Source of the DNA: Halothiobacillus sp. 35-54-62
GTDB lineage: Bacteria > Pseudomonadota > Gammaproteobacteria > Halothiobacillales > Halothiobacillaceae
Assembly (NCBI GenBank): GCA_002281295.1
Contig: NCFS01000001.1
Location: forward strand, 42,148 to 106,147
Length of the DNA stretch: 64,000 bases
Reading direction: 5' to 3'
Position 1 is the first letter of the stretch, and the number at the start of each line of letters is the position of its first letter. The position numbers were made by a program, and so were the translations under genes. This document shows, piece by piece, positions 20,116 to 28,396 of the stretch. The notes beneath the pieces are model-generated. The model was not told the origin of the DNA. It was given only the letters and a program-made list of their open reading frames with translations, and made no database searches.

Positions 20116-21585
20116 CTAGCCTTTTTTTATCGCGTGAATGCCAATTTTGCCATCCGAAAAATGGATCGTCAGCGGCAGGGGTGTGGGGCTTTGCGCTAAG
20201 GCGGCGGTTAAATCGCGGGATTTTGTAAGCACGCCTTGGGCACCTTCAACCACGCTATAGCCCCGCTCCAGCACGCGTTGCGGGCTTAGGGCTTGCAGAA
20301 CATTTTGGGCGGTTTTTAGGTGGTGATGTTTTATTTGCTGCTGTTGCAGCAAAGCGCGATGCAGGTTCTGGCGCGTATGCATGAGCGCTTGCTGCAGGGC
20401 GATTAGGCGGTCGCAGGCTTGATCGGGGTGTAGGTTATGTTTTAAATCGGCCAACTGGCGCCGGTGCTGGTGCAGTGTTTGAGCATAAGCCGTGGGCAGG
20501 CGGCGGCGCACATTGGCCAGATAATTTTGCTGGGTTTGCTGCCAGCGCGCGGGGCTAACCCGTGCCAAGCGTTGGGTTAAATCGGCCAGCGGTGCCGCTT
20601 TGCCTTGCCATTGGCGGCGCAAAGCGTGGGTGAGGCGCAGTTCTAGCGCAAGACGTTGGCGGTGTCCTGTTTGCAGCCCCATCGGTTGTAATCGGGTGAT
20701 GGCTTGATCAAGCCGTTGGCCGAGCAGATTTAATTGCGCCACCAGCACGCGGACTAATTGTTCGTGCCGTTGAGCTAAGCGCTGGCGCAGGTCGATAACG
20801 GTGATTGATGTAGCCAATTCTGCCGCTGCGGTTGGCGTGGCGGCACGCACATCGGCCACAAAATCACTCATCGTAAAATCAATTTCGTGGCCAACGCCAC
20901 TCACCACGGGAATCGGGCAATGGATGATCGCGCGCGCGAGGGCTTCATCGTTAAACGCCCATAAATCGCTCATCGAGCCGCCACCGCGCACGATGAGCGC
21001 CACATCGAACCCAGATTTTGGCGTGATGCGCTGCACGGCGCGGGTGAGCTCTGCGGCTGCCGCTTCCCCCTGCACGGCGGTGGCAAATAAGGTGATGCGT
21101 GCCAGCGGTAAACGCCGTTCTAACACGGCAATCACATCGGCGATGGCGGCGCCTACGGCTGAAGAAATCACGACGATATGTTGGGGTAACGCGGGCAAGG
21201 GGCGCTTTCGCGCGGCATCGAACAAACCTTCGGCAAAGAGTTTTTTCTTGAGCGCTTCAAATAGGGCAGCTAACTGGCCATCGCCAGCCAGTTCAACCGT
21301 GCTAACAATCAGTTGATAATCACCGCGCGGCGCGTATAACGAGATCGAACCGCTCACCACCACCGCATCCCCATTGACAAAATCTGCTTTAATCCGCAGC
21401 GCTTGAGCCCGAAATAACGCGCAGCGCACTTCGGCGCCCGCATCTTTAAGGGTGAAGTACCGATGCCCCGAGGCCGCGTTAACTAAGGAGCGCACTTCGC
21501 CACTGACGCGAATGCCAGATAAATTGGCTTCCAGCAATTGCTTGGCCAGTTCGTTGAGGGATGAAACGGAGAGAATGGCCGCCAC
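20116..21585 (-). CDS. xseA: Exodeoxyribonuclease VII large subunit
   Basis: Single-strand-specific exonuclease degrading DNA in both directions into oligonucleotides, with XseB as small subunit. 489 residues. The N-terminal OB fold (SVSSLNELAKQLLEAN, SGIRVSGEVRSLVNAASGH) is followed by the catalytic core with PQHIVVISSAVGAAIADV, IVRGGGSMSDLWAFND and PVVSGVGHEIDFT, then a long Gln/Arg-rich coiled-coil region (about 290-420) and a short C-terminal segment. xseB is not in this window. Confidence 0.96.
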   Translation of the reverse strand: MAAILSVSSLNELAKQLLEANLSGIRVSGEVRSLVNAASGHRYFTLKDAGAEVRCALFRAQALRIKADFVNGDAVVVSGSISLYAPRGDYQLIVSTVELAGDGQLAALFEALKKKLFAEGLFDAARKRPLPALPQHIVVISSAVGAAIADVIAVLERRLPLARITLFATAVQGEAAAAELTRAVQRITPKSGFDVALIVRGGGSMSDLWAFNDEALARAIIHCPIPVVSGVGHEIDFTMSDFVADVRAATPTAAAELATSITVIDLRQRLAQRHEQLVRVLVAQLNLLGQRLDQAITRLQPMGLQTGHRQRLALELRLTHALRRQWQGKAAPLADLTQRLARVSPARWQQTQQNYLANVRRRLPTAYAQTLHQHRRQLADLKHNLHPDQACDRLIALQQALMHTRQNLHRALLQQQQIKHHHLKTAQNVLQALSPQRVLERGYSVVEGAQGVLTKSRDLTAALAQSPTPLPLTIHFSDGKIGIHAIKKG

Positions 21586-21614
21586 AGAGGTTCTAATTCC
21601 TGATTAAATAATTT

Positions 21615-21812
21615 TTAAAACAATAACCTTAGCGCCAAAGCGCCAAGCATTATGAGCCACACGGGCAGGCGCGCATAATGCCAACGTTGTTCATGCCATA
21701 AACCCAAGATATTTAAAAGTTTTTCAGGCCAGAACAGGCAAGCGCCACAAAGTTGCAAGGCTACCACCGCAGGGAAACGAGCGGGGTCGATAAAAATAAC
21801 AGGGGCGTTCAC
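21615..21812 (-). CDS. Small hypothetical membrane protein
   Basis: 65 residues. Hydrophobic stretches near 13-28 and 48-64 are separated by a segment with LNILGLWHEQRWHYARLP. No family is recognised. The start overlaps the end of the ROK kinase gene by 4 bases (ATGA), a typical coupled arrangement, and the stop lies 29 bases before xseA. This position in the run supports a real gene, but there is no homology evidence that I can see. Confidence 0.5.
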   Translation of the reverse strand: MNAPVIFIDPARFPAVVALQLCGACLFWPEKLLNILGLWHEQRWHYARLPVWLIMLGALALRLLF

Positions 21813-22717
21813 GAGGATAAAAATGCCGCGCCGCGCACGCCTGAGGAATCGCCAAATTTCGGTGCCACCAAGCGCGTGTCGATGGCATCTGAGAACACGA
21901 ATGGCTGCCAGAGCAAAGGCACATCCGCGTACAAGGCAGCCACGTTCGACATCCCGCCCCCCAGCACGATGACTTCGGGGTCGAATAAGTTAATCACCTG
22001 GGCCAACGCGCGGGCGAGTCGATCGGTATATCGATTAAGTGCGGCAATAGCCGCCGCATCGCCCGCTTGCGCCTGGGTGATGATGTCTGCGCCAGATTTT
22101 GCGCCCGATAAGGCGCGCCCCGCCCCTTGGGCATAATCGCGCGCAAAAGCAGGGCCCGAAAGCCATTGCTCGGTGCAACCTAATTTGCCGCACCAACAAG
22201 GTGGCGCGGGCAATTCATCCGCCGTGGGCCACGGCAGCGGGTTATGCCCCCACTCGCCTGCAATGGCGTTGTGTCCGGCAATGAGCGCCCCATTAAAAAC
22301 CAGCGCACCCCCGACCCCCGTGCCTAAAATAACGCCAAATACTGAGGTGGCACCGGCCGCCGCCCCATCGCGCGCTTCAGAAAGGGCTAAGCAGTTGGCA
22401 TCATTGGCCATTGCAACCGAACGATTCAAACGGGTTTCAATGTCTTGCTTTAAGGGTTTGTCGTTCAGCACGACTGAATTGGCATTTTTGATTAAGCCGC
22501 TGCGCGGGGAGATAGCGCCCGGCGTGCCAATACCGATGGAATCGACCCCGCCGACCGCCGTTTCTGCCCGCTGCACGAGGCTTGCAATCGCTTCGACGGT
22601 GCCCTCGTACTTGCCTTGCGGGGTAGGCAGGCGCTCTCGAAACACGAACTGGCCGGCGGCATCCAGCACGGCGACTTCGATTTTTGTGCCGCCTAAATCA
22701 ACTCCGAGCCTCAGCAT
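21809..22717 (-). CDS. ROK-family sugar kinase (fructokinase/Mak-like)
   Basis: ATP-dependent hexokinase of the ROK family. 302 residues from MLRLGVDLGGTKIEVAVLD, whose DLGGTK is the phosphate-1 motif. Also present are GIGTPGAISPRSGLIKNAN (sugar side), NDANCLALSEA (catalytic Asp), GVILGTGVGGALV and the zinc-finger motif CWCGKLGCTEQWLSG near 175. This matches manno(fructo)kinase Mak and N-acetylglucosamine kinase. Substrate cannot be fixed from sequence. The open frame extends 22 codons upstream into tpx. The chosen ATG lies 4 bases after the tpx stop. Confidence 0.9.
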   Translation of the reverse strand: MLRLGVDLGGTKIEVAVLDAAGQFVFRERLPTPQGKYEGTVEAIASLVQRAETAVGGVDSIGIGTPGAISPRSGLIKNANSVVLNDKPLKQDIETRLNRSVAMANDANCLALSEARDGAAAGATSVFGVILGTGVGGALVFNGALIAGHNAIAGEWGHNPLPWPTADELPAPPCWCGKLGCTEQWLSGPAFARDYAQGAGRALSGAKSGADIITQAQAGDAAAIAALNRYTDRLARALAQVINLFDPEVIVLGGGMSNVAALYADVPLLWQPFVFSDAIDTRLVAPKFGDSSGVRGAAFLSS

Positions 22718-22721
22718 GCCG

Positions 22722-23219
22722 TTATAACGCCGCCAAGGCCGCCGCGTAATTGGGCTCATCGGCAATTTCAGGCACGAGCTCAACGTATTTAACCCGATTA
22801 TCTGCCGCCAACACCACCACCGCGCGCGCCGCCAAATGTGCCAAAGCGCTATCGCTCATTAACACGCCGTAATCAGTTAAAAACTCAGAATGGCGGAATG
22901 TGGATAAGTTAATAACGCGCTCCAGACCCTCGGCGCCGCAAAAACGGCTTTGTGCGAACGGCAAATCAGCCGAAATACATAACACAACCACATCAGGGCG
23001 ACCGCCCGCTTGCTCGTTAAACGACCGCACCGATTGGGCGCAGGTGGGGGTGTCTAAACTTGGGAAAATATTCAGGATTTTTTGCTTGCCCGAAAAATCG
23101 GCCAAGGTTTTTTCGTTTAAATCGGCATCGGTGAGCGCAAATGCGGGCGCCATTGTGCCCACAACCGGCAAATGACCCGCTATGTGAACGGGGTTACCTA
23201 AAAAAGTGACGGTACTCAT
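22722..23219 (-). CDS. tpx: Thiol peroxidase Tpx
   Basis: Atypical two-Cys peroxiredoxin reducing lipid and hydrogen peroxides with thioredoxin. 165 residues: MSTVTFLGNPVHIAGHLP at the start, peroxidatic Cys in FPSLDTPTCAQSVRSFNE (near residue 60), resolving Cys in FAQSRFCGAEGLERV (near 94). Both cysteines are present. It leads into the ROK kinase gene, and a 29-base gap separates it from the HAD gene upstream. Confidence 0.97.
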   Translation of the reverse strand: MSTVTFLGNPVHIAGHLPVVGTMAPAFALTDADLNEKTLADFSGKQKILNIFPSLDTPTCAQSVRSFNEQAGGRPDVVVLCISADLPFAQSRFCGAEGLERVINLSTFRHSEFLTDYGVLMSDSALAHLAARAVVVLAADNRVKYVELVPEIADEPNYAAALAAL

Positions 23220-23248
23220 GTGAAAATCTCCTAATAAAAAACACGGGA

Positions 23249-23719
23249 TTAGTTTCGCAGCGTGGCAATTAATCGTTGGGGCTGCAAGAGCAAATCCAAG
23301 GCATCGTTAATGGATTTAACCACCACATCGGCTGCCGCGAGGGTGATTTGCGCCGTGCCTTCGGCTTGCATAACAGCCACCCCGAGCGCGGCGGTGCGCA
23401 ACATGAGCGCATCGTTGCGGCCATTGCCTATGGCGACGACCTGCTCGGCGCCCAGCTCATGCACGAAGGCCGCTTTAGCCACATCGTGCGCACCAGAGCC
23501 CAAAATCTTCAAGCGAACCGGAATGCCATTTAATGCCGAGGCCGCGCTTCCAAAGGTGTCGGCGGTAATAACCTGCACGATCATTTGGCTGGCCAATGCG
23601 GTGAGGCGCTCGGCCACCCCGTGAATTAACGCGCCATCTTCCGCCAGCGTGCCGTTGTAATCGAGTACCAGCTGGGTGAATTGATAGGCGCTGCCGCCGG
23701 GTATATTAATCGCTAGCAT
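23249..23719 (-). CDS. HAD-superfamily hydrolase, P-type ATPase-like soluble domain
   Basis: 156 residues from MLAINIPGGSAYQFTQ (an ATG two codons further up is equally possible). Motif I is LVLDYNGTLAEDG, with a single Asp followed by YNGT, so the second Asp usual in phosphatases is replaced. Motif III/IV is VVAIGNGRNDALMLRTAALGVAV. It resembles the haloacid-dehalogenase core of cation P-type ATPases as a free-standing protein, a widespread type of unknown substrate. The 5' end overlaps the end of mrp by 14 bases. Confidence 0.8.
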   Translation of the reverse strand: MLAINIPGGSAYQFTQLVLDYNGTLAEDGALIHGVAERLTALASQMIVQVITADTFGSAASALNGIPVRLKILGSGAHDVAKAAFVHELGAEQVVAIGNGRNDALMLRTAALGVAVMQAEGTAQITLAAADVVVKSINDALDLLLQPQRLIATLRN

Positions 23720-24833
23720 CGCCATGTTCCTCTACCACGATGTTCGGGCCATCATAAACATGGGTTCGCACGCGGCGACCCAGCACAGCCGCCATGGTTC
23801 GCGCCGTTTGGCGGTAGGTGGCGGTAATGGGGGAATCGGGCGAGCGCACCACGGTGGGTAAACCTTCATCTAAATCGGTGCGAATCGTTAAATCGAGCGG
23901 CAAGCGCCCCAGCACATCGACGTGATATTCACCCGCTAGTTTTTCAGCGCCACCTTCACCGAAAATCGCCTCAGCATGACCGCACTGGCTGCAAATATGC
24001 GTCGCCATATTCTCAACGATGCCGAGCACCGGCACATTCACTTTTTCGAACATGGTGATGGCTTTGCGGGCATCCAGCAGGGCGATATCTTGCGGCGTGG
24101 TAACAATCACACTGCCCGCCACCGGCACTTTCTGCGCGAGGGTTAACTGAATGTCGCCGGTACCGGGCGGCATATCCACGATGAGATAATCTAAATCGTG
24201 CCAACGGGTATCGTTCAAAAGCTGCATTAGCGCCGAGGTCACCATAGGGCCGCGCCACACCATCGCTTGAGCCTCATCAATCAAATAACCGATCGACATG
24301 GTTTGCAGGCCATGCGCCTTAATCGGCTGCATCGCGCGGTGCTCATCCACGCGCGGTGTTTCGTGGCAGCCGAGCATTAAGGGTTGGCTCGGGCCGTAAA
24401 TATCGGCATCCAGCAACCCCACGTTGGCGCCCTCCGCCACCAGCGCCAGTGCCAAATTCACGCTGGTGGTGGATTTCCCCACCCCGCCCTTGCCAGAGGC
24501 CACCGCAATAATATTGCGCACACCGGGCAGGGGTTTGCCACTTTGGCTGCTACCGATGGGGCTAACAAACGCAAGGGTTGTTTTGACCTGCTTCACGCCC
24601 TCGATTTGGCGGGCCAATGCCTCGATTTGCGCGGTGAGTTCGGTCTCGAATCCGGCAAAAGGGTAATCGAGCACACAGTCAATTTCGGCGGTGTCGCCGA
24701 GCACCTGCGCCCGTTCGATAAAGCCGGCCTGCGCAAAAGATTGCGCATTATGCGGATCAATCAACGCACCGAGCCGCGTTTGCAACTGGGCGGATTTTTC
24801 CGTATCAATTTTTTTGCCAAACAAGCCAAACAT
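23706..24833 (-). CDS. apbC: Iron-sulfur cluster carrier protein Mrp/ApbC
   Basis: P-loop NTPase that carries and transfers [4Fe-4S] clusters. 375 residues starting at the ATG of MFGLFGKKIDTEKSA. An N-terminal MIP18/DUF59-like part (about 1-85) is followed by the ATPase domain with deviant Walker A SGKGGVGKST near 108, LLDADIYGPSQP near 138 and DYLIVDMPPGTGD near 207. The cluster-binding CSQC lies near 283. An in-frame TTG precedes the ATG. It overlaps the HAD gene downstream. Confidence 0.94.
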   Translation of the reverse strand: MFGLFGKKIDTEKSAQLQTRLGALIDPHNAQSFAQAGFIERAQVLGDTAEIDCVLDYPFAGFETELTAQIEALARQIEGVKQVKTTLAFVSPIGSSQSGKPLPGVRNIIAVASGKGGVGKSTTSVNLALALVAEGANVGLLDADIYGPSQPLMLGCHETPRVDEHRAMQPIKAHGLQTMSIGYLIDEAQAMVWRGPMVTSALMQLLNDTRWHDLDYLIVDMPPGTGDIQLTLAQKVPVAGSVIVTTPQDIALLDARKAITMFEKVNVPVLGIVENMATHICSQCGHAEAIFGEGGAEKLAGEYHVDVLGRLPLDLTIRTDLDEGLPTVVRSPDSPITATYRQTARTMAAVLGRRVRTHVYDGPNIVVEEHGDASD

Positions 24834-25015
24834 CAAAACCCCCTAAGATAAAGCCGGCGCAACTAAAGCACGCCGATAGGTTAGGCCATTACCTGCCTTA
24901 ATGCAGGCAATGTACACCCAAGATACGCTGCGGCGCGATGTTATTTGGAAGCTGTTGGGGGGAGCGGGTGCCCTGTGAATATTACGCGGGGTTAAGTCGC
25001 GCCACTTAAGGGCTA

Positions 25016-25546
25016 TTAATCTACCCGCTCATTGGGGTGGTTCATCAAGCTGCATACCGCACGGCGCTCTTGGCGGTGATGGCGTTTTTTCTCGGGCAAA
25101 TCTTCATAGAGCCGATCACGCAGTTCGAGGAAAAACGCCTCAATGACCGCTAAAGGGGCGACATCCACTTTCGCGATGGTGCGGAGATAAATTTTCTCAG
25201 AACTATCTCGAATGTTTGCAATTAAAGGCCAAGCGCGGGGCGTAAGCTGAATAATTTTGCAGCGCCGATCCACATCCGACTGAATGCGCGCCACCCATTC
25301 ATCTTTAGATAAACGATCCAGCATGGCCACCAATGAGGGGCCTTCAACGCCTAATTCATCTGCTAATTCGGATTGAATCATGCCTTCGGGATGCAGTGAT
25401 AAAATCGCCAAGGTGCGCCATTTAGCCTGACTTAACCCATGATGAGCCAGCTCTGCATCCATGAGCTGTCGCCATAGTTGAGTCACGCGCATCATAAGAA
25501 TGGGCATGCGATTTTCAGCGCAAATATCAATAACGGGGGTAGACAT
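25016..25546 (-). CDS. MarR/SlyA-family transcriptional regulator
   Basis: 176 residues from the ATG at MSTPVIDICAENRMP. A winged helix-turn-helix is clear: QAKWRTLAILSLHPEGMIQSE, LADELGVEGPSLVAMLDRLS (recognition helix) and wing DRRCKIIQLTPRAWPLIA. A basic Arg/His-rich tail (LPEKKRHHRQERRAV) is unusual for the family. The ribosome site is weak and an in-frame GTG lies 19 codons upstream, so the start is uncertain. Its targets are unknown. It stands alone between mrp and rpoS. Confidence 0.85.
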   Translation of the reverse strand: MSTPVIDICAENRMPILMMRVTQLWRQLMDAELAHHGLSQAKWRTLAILSLHPEGMIQSELADELGVEGPSLVAMLDRLSKDEWVARIQSDVDRRCKIIQLTPRAWPLIANIRDSSEKIYLRTIAKVDVAPLAVIEAFFLELRDRLYEDLPEKKRHHRQERRAVCSLMNHPNERVD

Positions 25547-25664
25547 ATTCAGGGTACACAACTCCGTGTTCAGTGCTTGAAAGGCATGCTTGATAGAGTA
25601 CACCAGTCTTTAAAAATTCCATAAACGAGCGAACTATTAACGCAAGCAACCTATTTCTAAGCAT

Positions 25665-25698
25665 AAAAAAACCGCCTAAAGCGTACGCTAGGCGGTTT
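25665..25698 (-). terminator. Rho-independent terminator of rpoS
   Basis: A perfect 10-bp stem AAACCGCCTA / TAGGCGGTTT around a 10-base loop that itself contains GCGTACGC. On the minus strand it ends in seven T. It lies 64 bases past the rpoS stop, before the MarR gene. Confidence 0.9.
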
Positions 25699-25761
25699 CA
25701 TCATATACAAAATTTAAAATACGGTTTTAGGCTTATGGGCTGCTGCCCGGCTTAAATTGCG

Positions 25762-26802
25762 TTACTGCGCGAAAATGGTATCGGCAGTCACCCCAGCATT
25801 TTTGGCCAATTGCTTGAGCTTGCGCACGGCTTCAAGCTGAATTTGCCGCACACGCTCGCGCGTTACCCCGAGCAATGCCCCCACTTCTTCGAGGGTTTGC
25901 GTCTCATAGCCGCGCAAGCCGTAGCGCCGCATCAGCACTTCACGCTGCTTGGATTCGAGCTGAGATAAAAGCTTATTTAACAAAGTATTAACCCCGTTAT
26001 CTTGCAAAATCTCATCGGGCTGATTGCAAGCCTCATCGGGGATTAAATCCAATAACGAGAACTCACCATCCCCTTTGAGCGGGCTATCGAACGAGGATTG
26101 ACGCTCGTTATAGGCCATCACTTTCAGCACGTCATCCACGGGGCGATCAAGGTGATCGGCAATTTGCTCGGCTGTGACCTCAGCATTTTGATTTTGCGCA
26201 ATTTTACGCGCGGCACGATTAAAACTGTGCACTTCTTTAACTACATGCACCGGCAAACGCACCGTGCGCGATTGGTTCATTAAACCGCGCTCAATGGTTT
26301 GGCGAATCCACCACGTGGCATAGGTTGAAAATCTAAACCCGCGCTCGGGATCAAATTTTTCGACCGCGCGCATCAAGCCTAAATTGCCCTCTTCAATTAA
26401 ATCGAGCAAATCAAGACCACGATTCATATAGCGGCGGGCAATTTTAATGACCAAGCGCAAATTACACACAATCATTTTTTGCCGCGCCGATTCATCACCC
26501 GCTTGCGCCCGCCGGGAATAACTAACTTCTTCTTCGGCGGTGAGTAGGCGCTCGGTTTCCACATCGCGCAGGTACAAGCGCACAGGATCGACTGATTCTG
26601 AATCCGAGGCGGTAAAAGTTTTCGCAAAATCGGGCGTATCTTCAGCGGCGAGCTCAGGGTCATCGGCAACCTCAGATAAATCCAAAGCCTCATCAGGCTC
26701 GTCATCGGCATCAAGGGCGTGGCGCGCGCTTACGTCTTGCACTAAAGATAAATCATGCAAGTTTTCGAGCGGTTCTGGAGCAGGCGTTAATCTGGCCATC
26801 AT
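25762..26802 (-). CDS. rpoS: RNA polymerase sigma factor RpoS
   Basis: Stationary-phase and general stress sigma-70 factor. 346 residues. An acidic N-terminal part (1-62) is followed by region 1.2 ([20 protein letters not shown]), region 2 with [19 protein letters not shown] and [17 protein letters not shown], region 3 starting [19 protein letters not shown] (the RpoS version rather than RpoD), and region 4 with [19 protein letters not shown] and [18 protein letters not shown]. It is about 16 residues longer than the E. coli protein, mainly in the acidic N-terminus. The usual upstream partner nlpD is absent here. It is divergent from the ATP-grasp gene. Confidence 0.94.
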   Translation of the reverse strand: MMARLTPAPEPLENLHDLSLVQDVSARHALDADDEPDEALDLSEVADDPELAAEDTPDFAKTFTASDSESVDPVRLYLRDVETERLLTAEEEVSYSRRAQAGDESARQKMIVCNLRLVIKIARRYMNRGLDLLDLIEEGNLGLMRAVEKFDPERGFRFSTYATWWIRQTIERGLMNQSRTVRLPVHVVKEVHSFNRAARKIAQNQNAEVTAEQIADHLDRPVDDVLKVMAYNERQSSFDSPLKGDGEFSLLDLIPDEACNQPDEILQDNGVNTLLNKLLSQLESKQREVLMRRYGLRGYETQTLEEVGALLGVTRERVRQIQLEAVRKLKQLAKNAGVTADTIFAQ

Positions 26803-27130
26803 TTTAACCTCGCGCGGGGGAATCCCGAGTGGAATAGTTGTATAACTTTTGCACAGTATTGAGCGTTAAACAAGCCGTAAAACACAAATACCGGCGAAAT
26901 AATTCGTACAAACACCTTAAACAAACACCAATGTACAATTCTTGTATATGAGATAACAGCACGACAGAAAAGTTCGCAGCAGATGCAAAATAATCCGGTT
27001 TAATGCCGCAAGCTCAAGAACACAGGGGGCGCCGCTAAGAAAATCGGCTCTTTTTTTACAAGGCGGTGAACACAAAACGCTTGCCGTGATATTTTGTGCT
27101 CATTACCCACGCAGCAATTGAGAATGGCTT
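26803..27130. other. Divergent promoter region between rpoS and the TPR/ATP-grasp gene
   Basis: 328 AT-rich bases without a supported ORF or RNA. It must contain the promoters of both divergent genes and, by analogy with other rpoS genes, a leader for post-transcriptional control. A pair of ACAAACACC-type repeats lies near 26909-26929. I cannot assign -10/-35 boxes with confidence. Confidence 0.4.
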
Positions 27131-28396
27131 ATGGATTTTGCACCCAAGGTGGCCGAACCCCCATCGACAAATTATTTGGGCTTAGCGCCATTTTTGCGCG
27201 CCAGTATTGCGGGCGAAGATTTGCGTGCCGAGGCCAAAGCGGCACTTGAGCGCGTGGGGCAAAACCCAGAGGCGGCCAATCTTTGGCTTAACCTGTCTAC
27301 CTTAATGTTCAGCTTAGGCCAGCGTGACGCCGGCTTTGCCACGCAAAATCAAGCACTGGCGCTACAGCGACTCTTTGAGATCAAAGCCAAAACGCAACCG
27401 GCAGCCTTGCGCTTACTGGTTTTAATGGCGCCGGGTGACGTGGCGGCCAACACGCCGCTCGATTGCCTGCTTGAGGGCAGTGATATTGATTTATTACTGT
27501 ATTTTATCTCGCCGGAGGCGCCCCTGCCCTCGCCGATGCCGCCGCATGATGCGGTGTTCATTGCGCTGGGGGATTCGCCAGAGCACCGCCCCCTGCTCAC
27601 CGAGCTGGCAACAAGGCTGGCACACTGGCCGCAGCCCGTGCTGAACTTCGCTGAGGCCATTTTCAACACCGAACGCGCGCAAGCCAGCCGATTACTCAAG
27701 GATATCGACGGGGTGCTTATGCCCCCCACTCAAGCAATCAGCCGCGCCGATTTAGCACTCAGCCTAACCCGCGCAGCCGACACGCCCCCCGATACCGAAC
27801 AGATGGTATTTCCGTTGATTATTCGCCCGCACGATTCCCATGCGGGGCGCGATTTAGACAAAATTGAATCGGCAACCGCTTTGCAAGCCTACCTTGCGCG
27901 GGTAACAGCAGAGCAATTTTTTATTGCCCCGTTTATCGATTACCGAAGCGGCGATGGGCTATTTCGCAAATTTCGAATTGCGCTGGTTCATGGCGAGGCG
28001 TTTATCGTGCATAGGGCGATTTCTAATCACTGGATGATTCATTACGTTAACGCCGGCATGTATGAAGACGCACAAAAACGGGCCGAAGAAGCCCAATTTA
28101 TGGCGCAATTTGCCGCATTCAAACAACGCCATCGCACCGCACTCGCCGCTATTTCGACTCGAATGGGCTTAGATTATGTGTGCTTTGATGGGGCAGAAAC
28201 TTTGGATGGTCAATTGCTGATTTTTGAAATCGATCACGTAATGGTGGTGCATGCGATGGACTTGCCCGCCCTATTTCCCTACAAAGCCGAACCCATTCAA
28301 CAGATTCAAATAGCCTTTCGGCAAATGCTCGCAAATCAGGTGGCCGCGCACCCCGCGCGCTTAGCCGCTCAATCGCCCCAACTTCTGGATCAATAA
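27131..28396 (+). CDS. TPR and ATP-grasp (RimK/glutathione-synthetase-like) protein
   Basis: 421 residues. The N-terminal 90 residues form a helical TPR-like segment (ALERVGQNPEAANLWLNLST, MFSLGQRDAGFATQNQALAL). A pre-ATP-grasp region follows, and then an ATP-grasp fold from about 190: FPLIIRPHDSHAGRDLDKI, FIAPFIDYRSGDGLFRKFRI and the metal-binding end LLIFEIDHVMVVHAMD. The fold implies ATP-dependent ligation of a carboxylate to an amine or thiol. The substrate is unknown. Its stop overlaps the serC ATG (TAATG), so the two are co-translated. The family is known in proteobacteria but uncharacterised as far as I know. Confidence 0.85.
   Translation: MDFAPKVAEPPSTNYLGLAPFLRASIAGEDLRAEAKAALERVGQNPEAANLWLNLSTLMFSLGQRDAGFATQNQALALQRLFEIKAKTQPAALRLLVLMAPGDVAANTPLDCLLEGSDIDLLLYFISPEAPLPSPMPPHDAVFIALGDSPEHRPLLTELATRLAHWPQPVLNFAEAIFNTERAQASRLLKDIDGVLMPPTQAISRADLALSLTRAADTPPDTEQMVFPLIIRPHDSHAGRDLDKIESATALQAYLARVTAEQFFIAPFIDYRSGDGLFRKFRIALVHGEAFIVHRAISNHWMIHYVNAGMYEDAQKRAEEAQFMAQFAAFKQRHRTALAAISTRMGLDYVCFDGAETLDGQLLIFEIDHVMVVHAMDLPALFPYKAEPIQQIQIAFRQMLANQVAAHPARLAAQSPQLLDQ

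Noticed and set aside
24892..24907. CCTGC...GCAGG palindrome upstream of mrp as a possible operator
   Set aside because: Only 5-bp arms around a 6-base spacer, which is expected by chance at this length.
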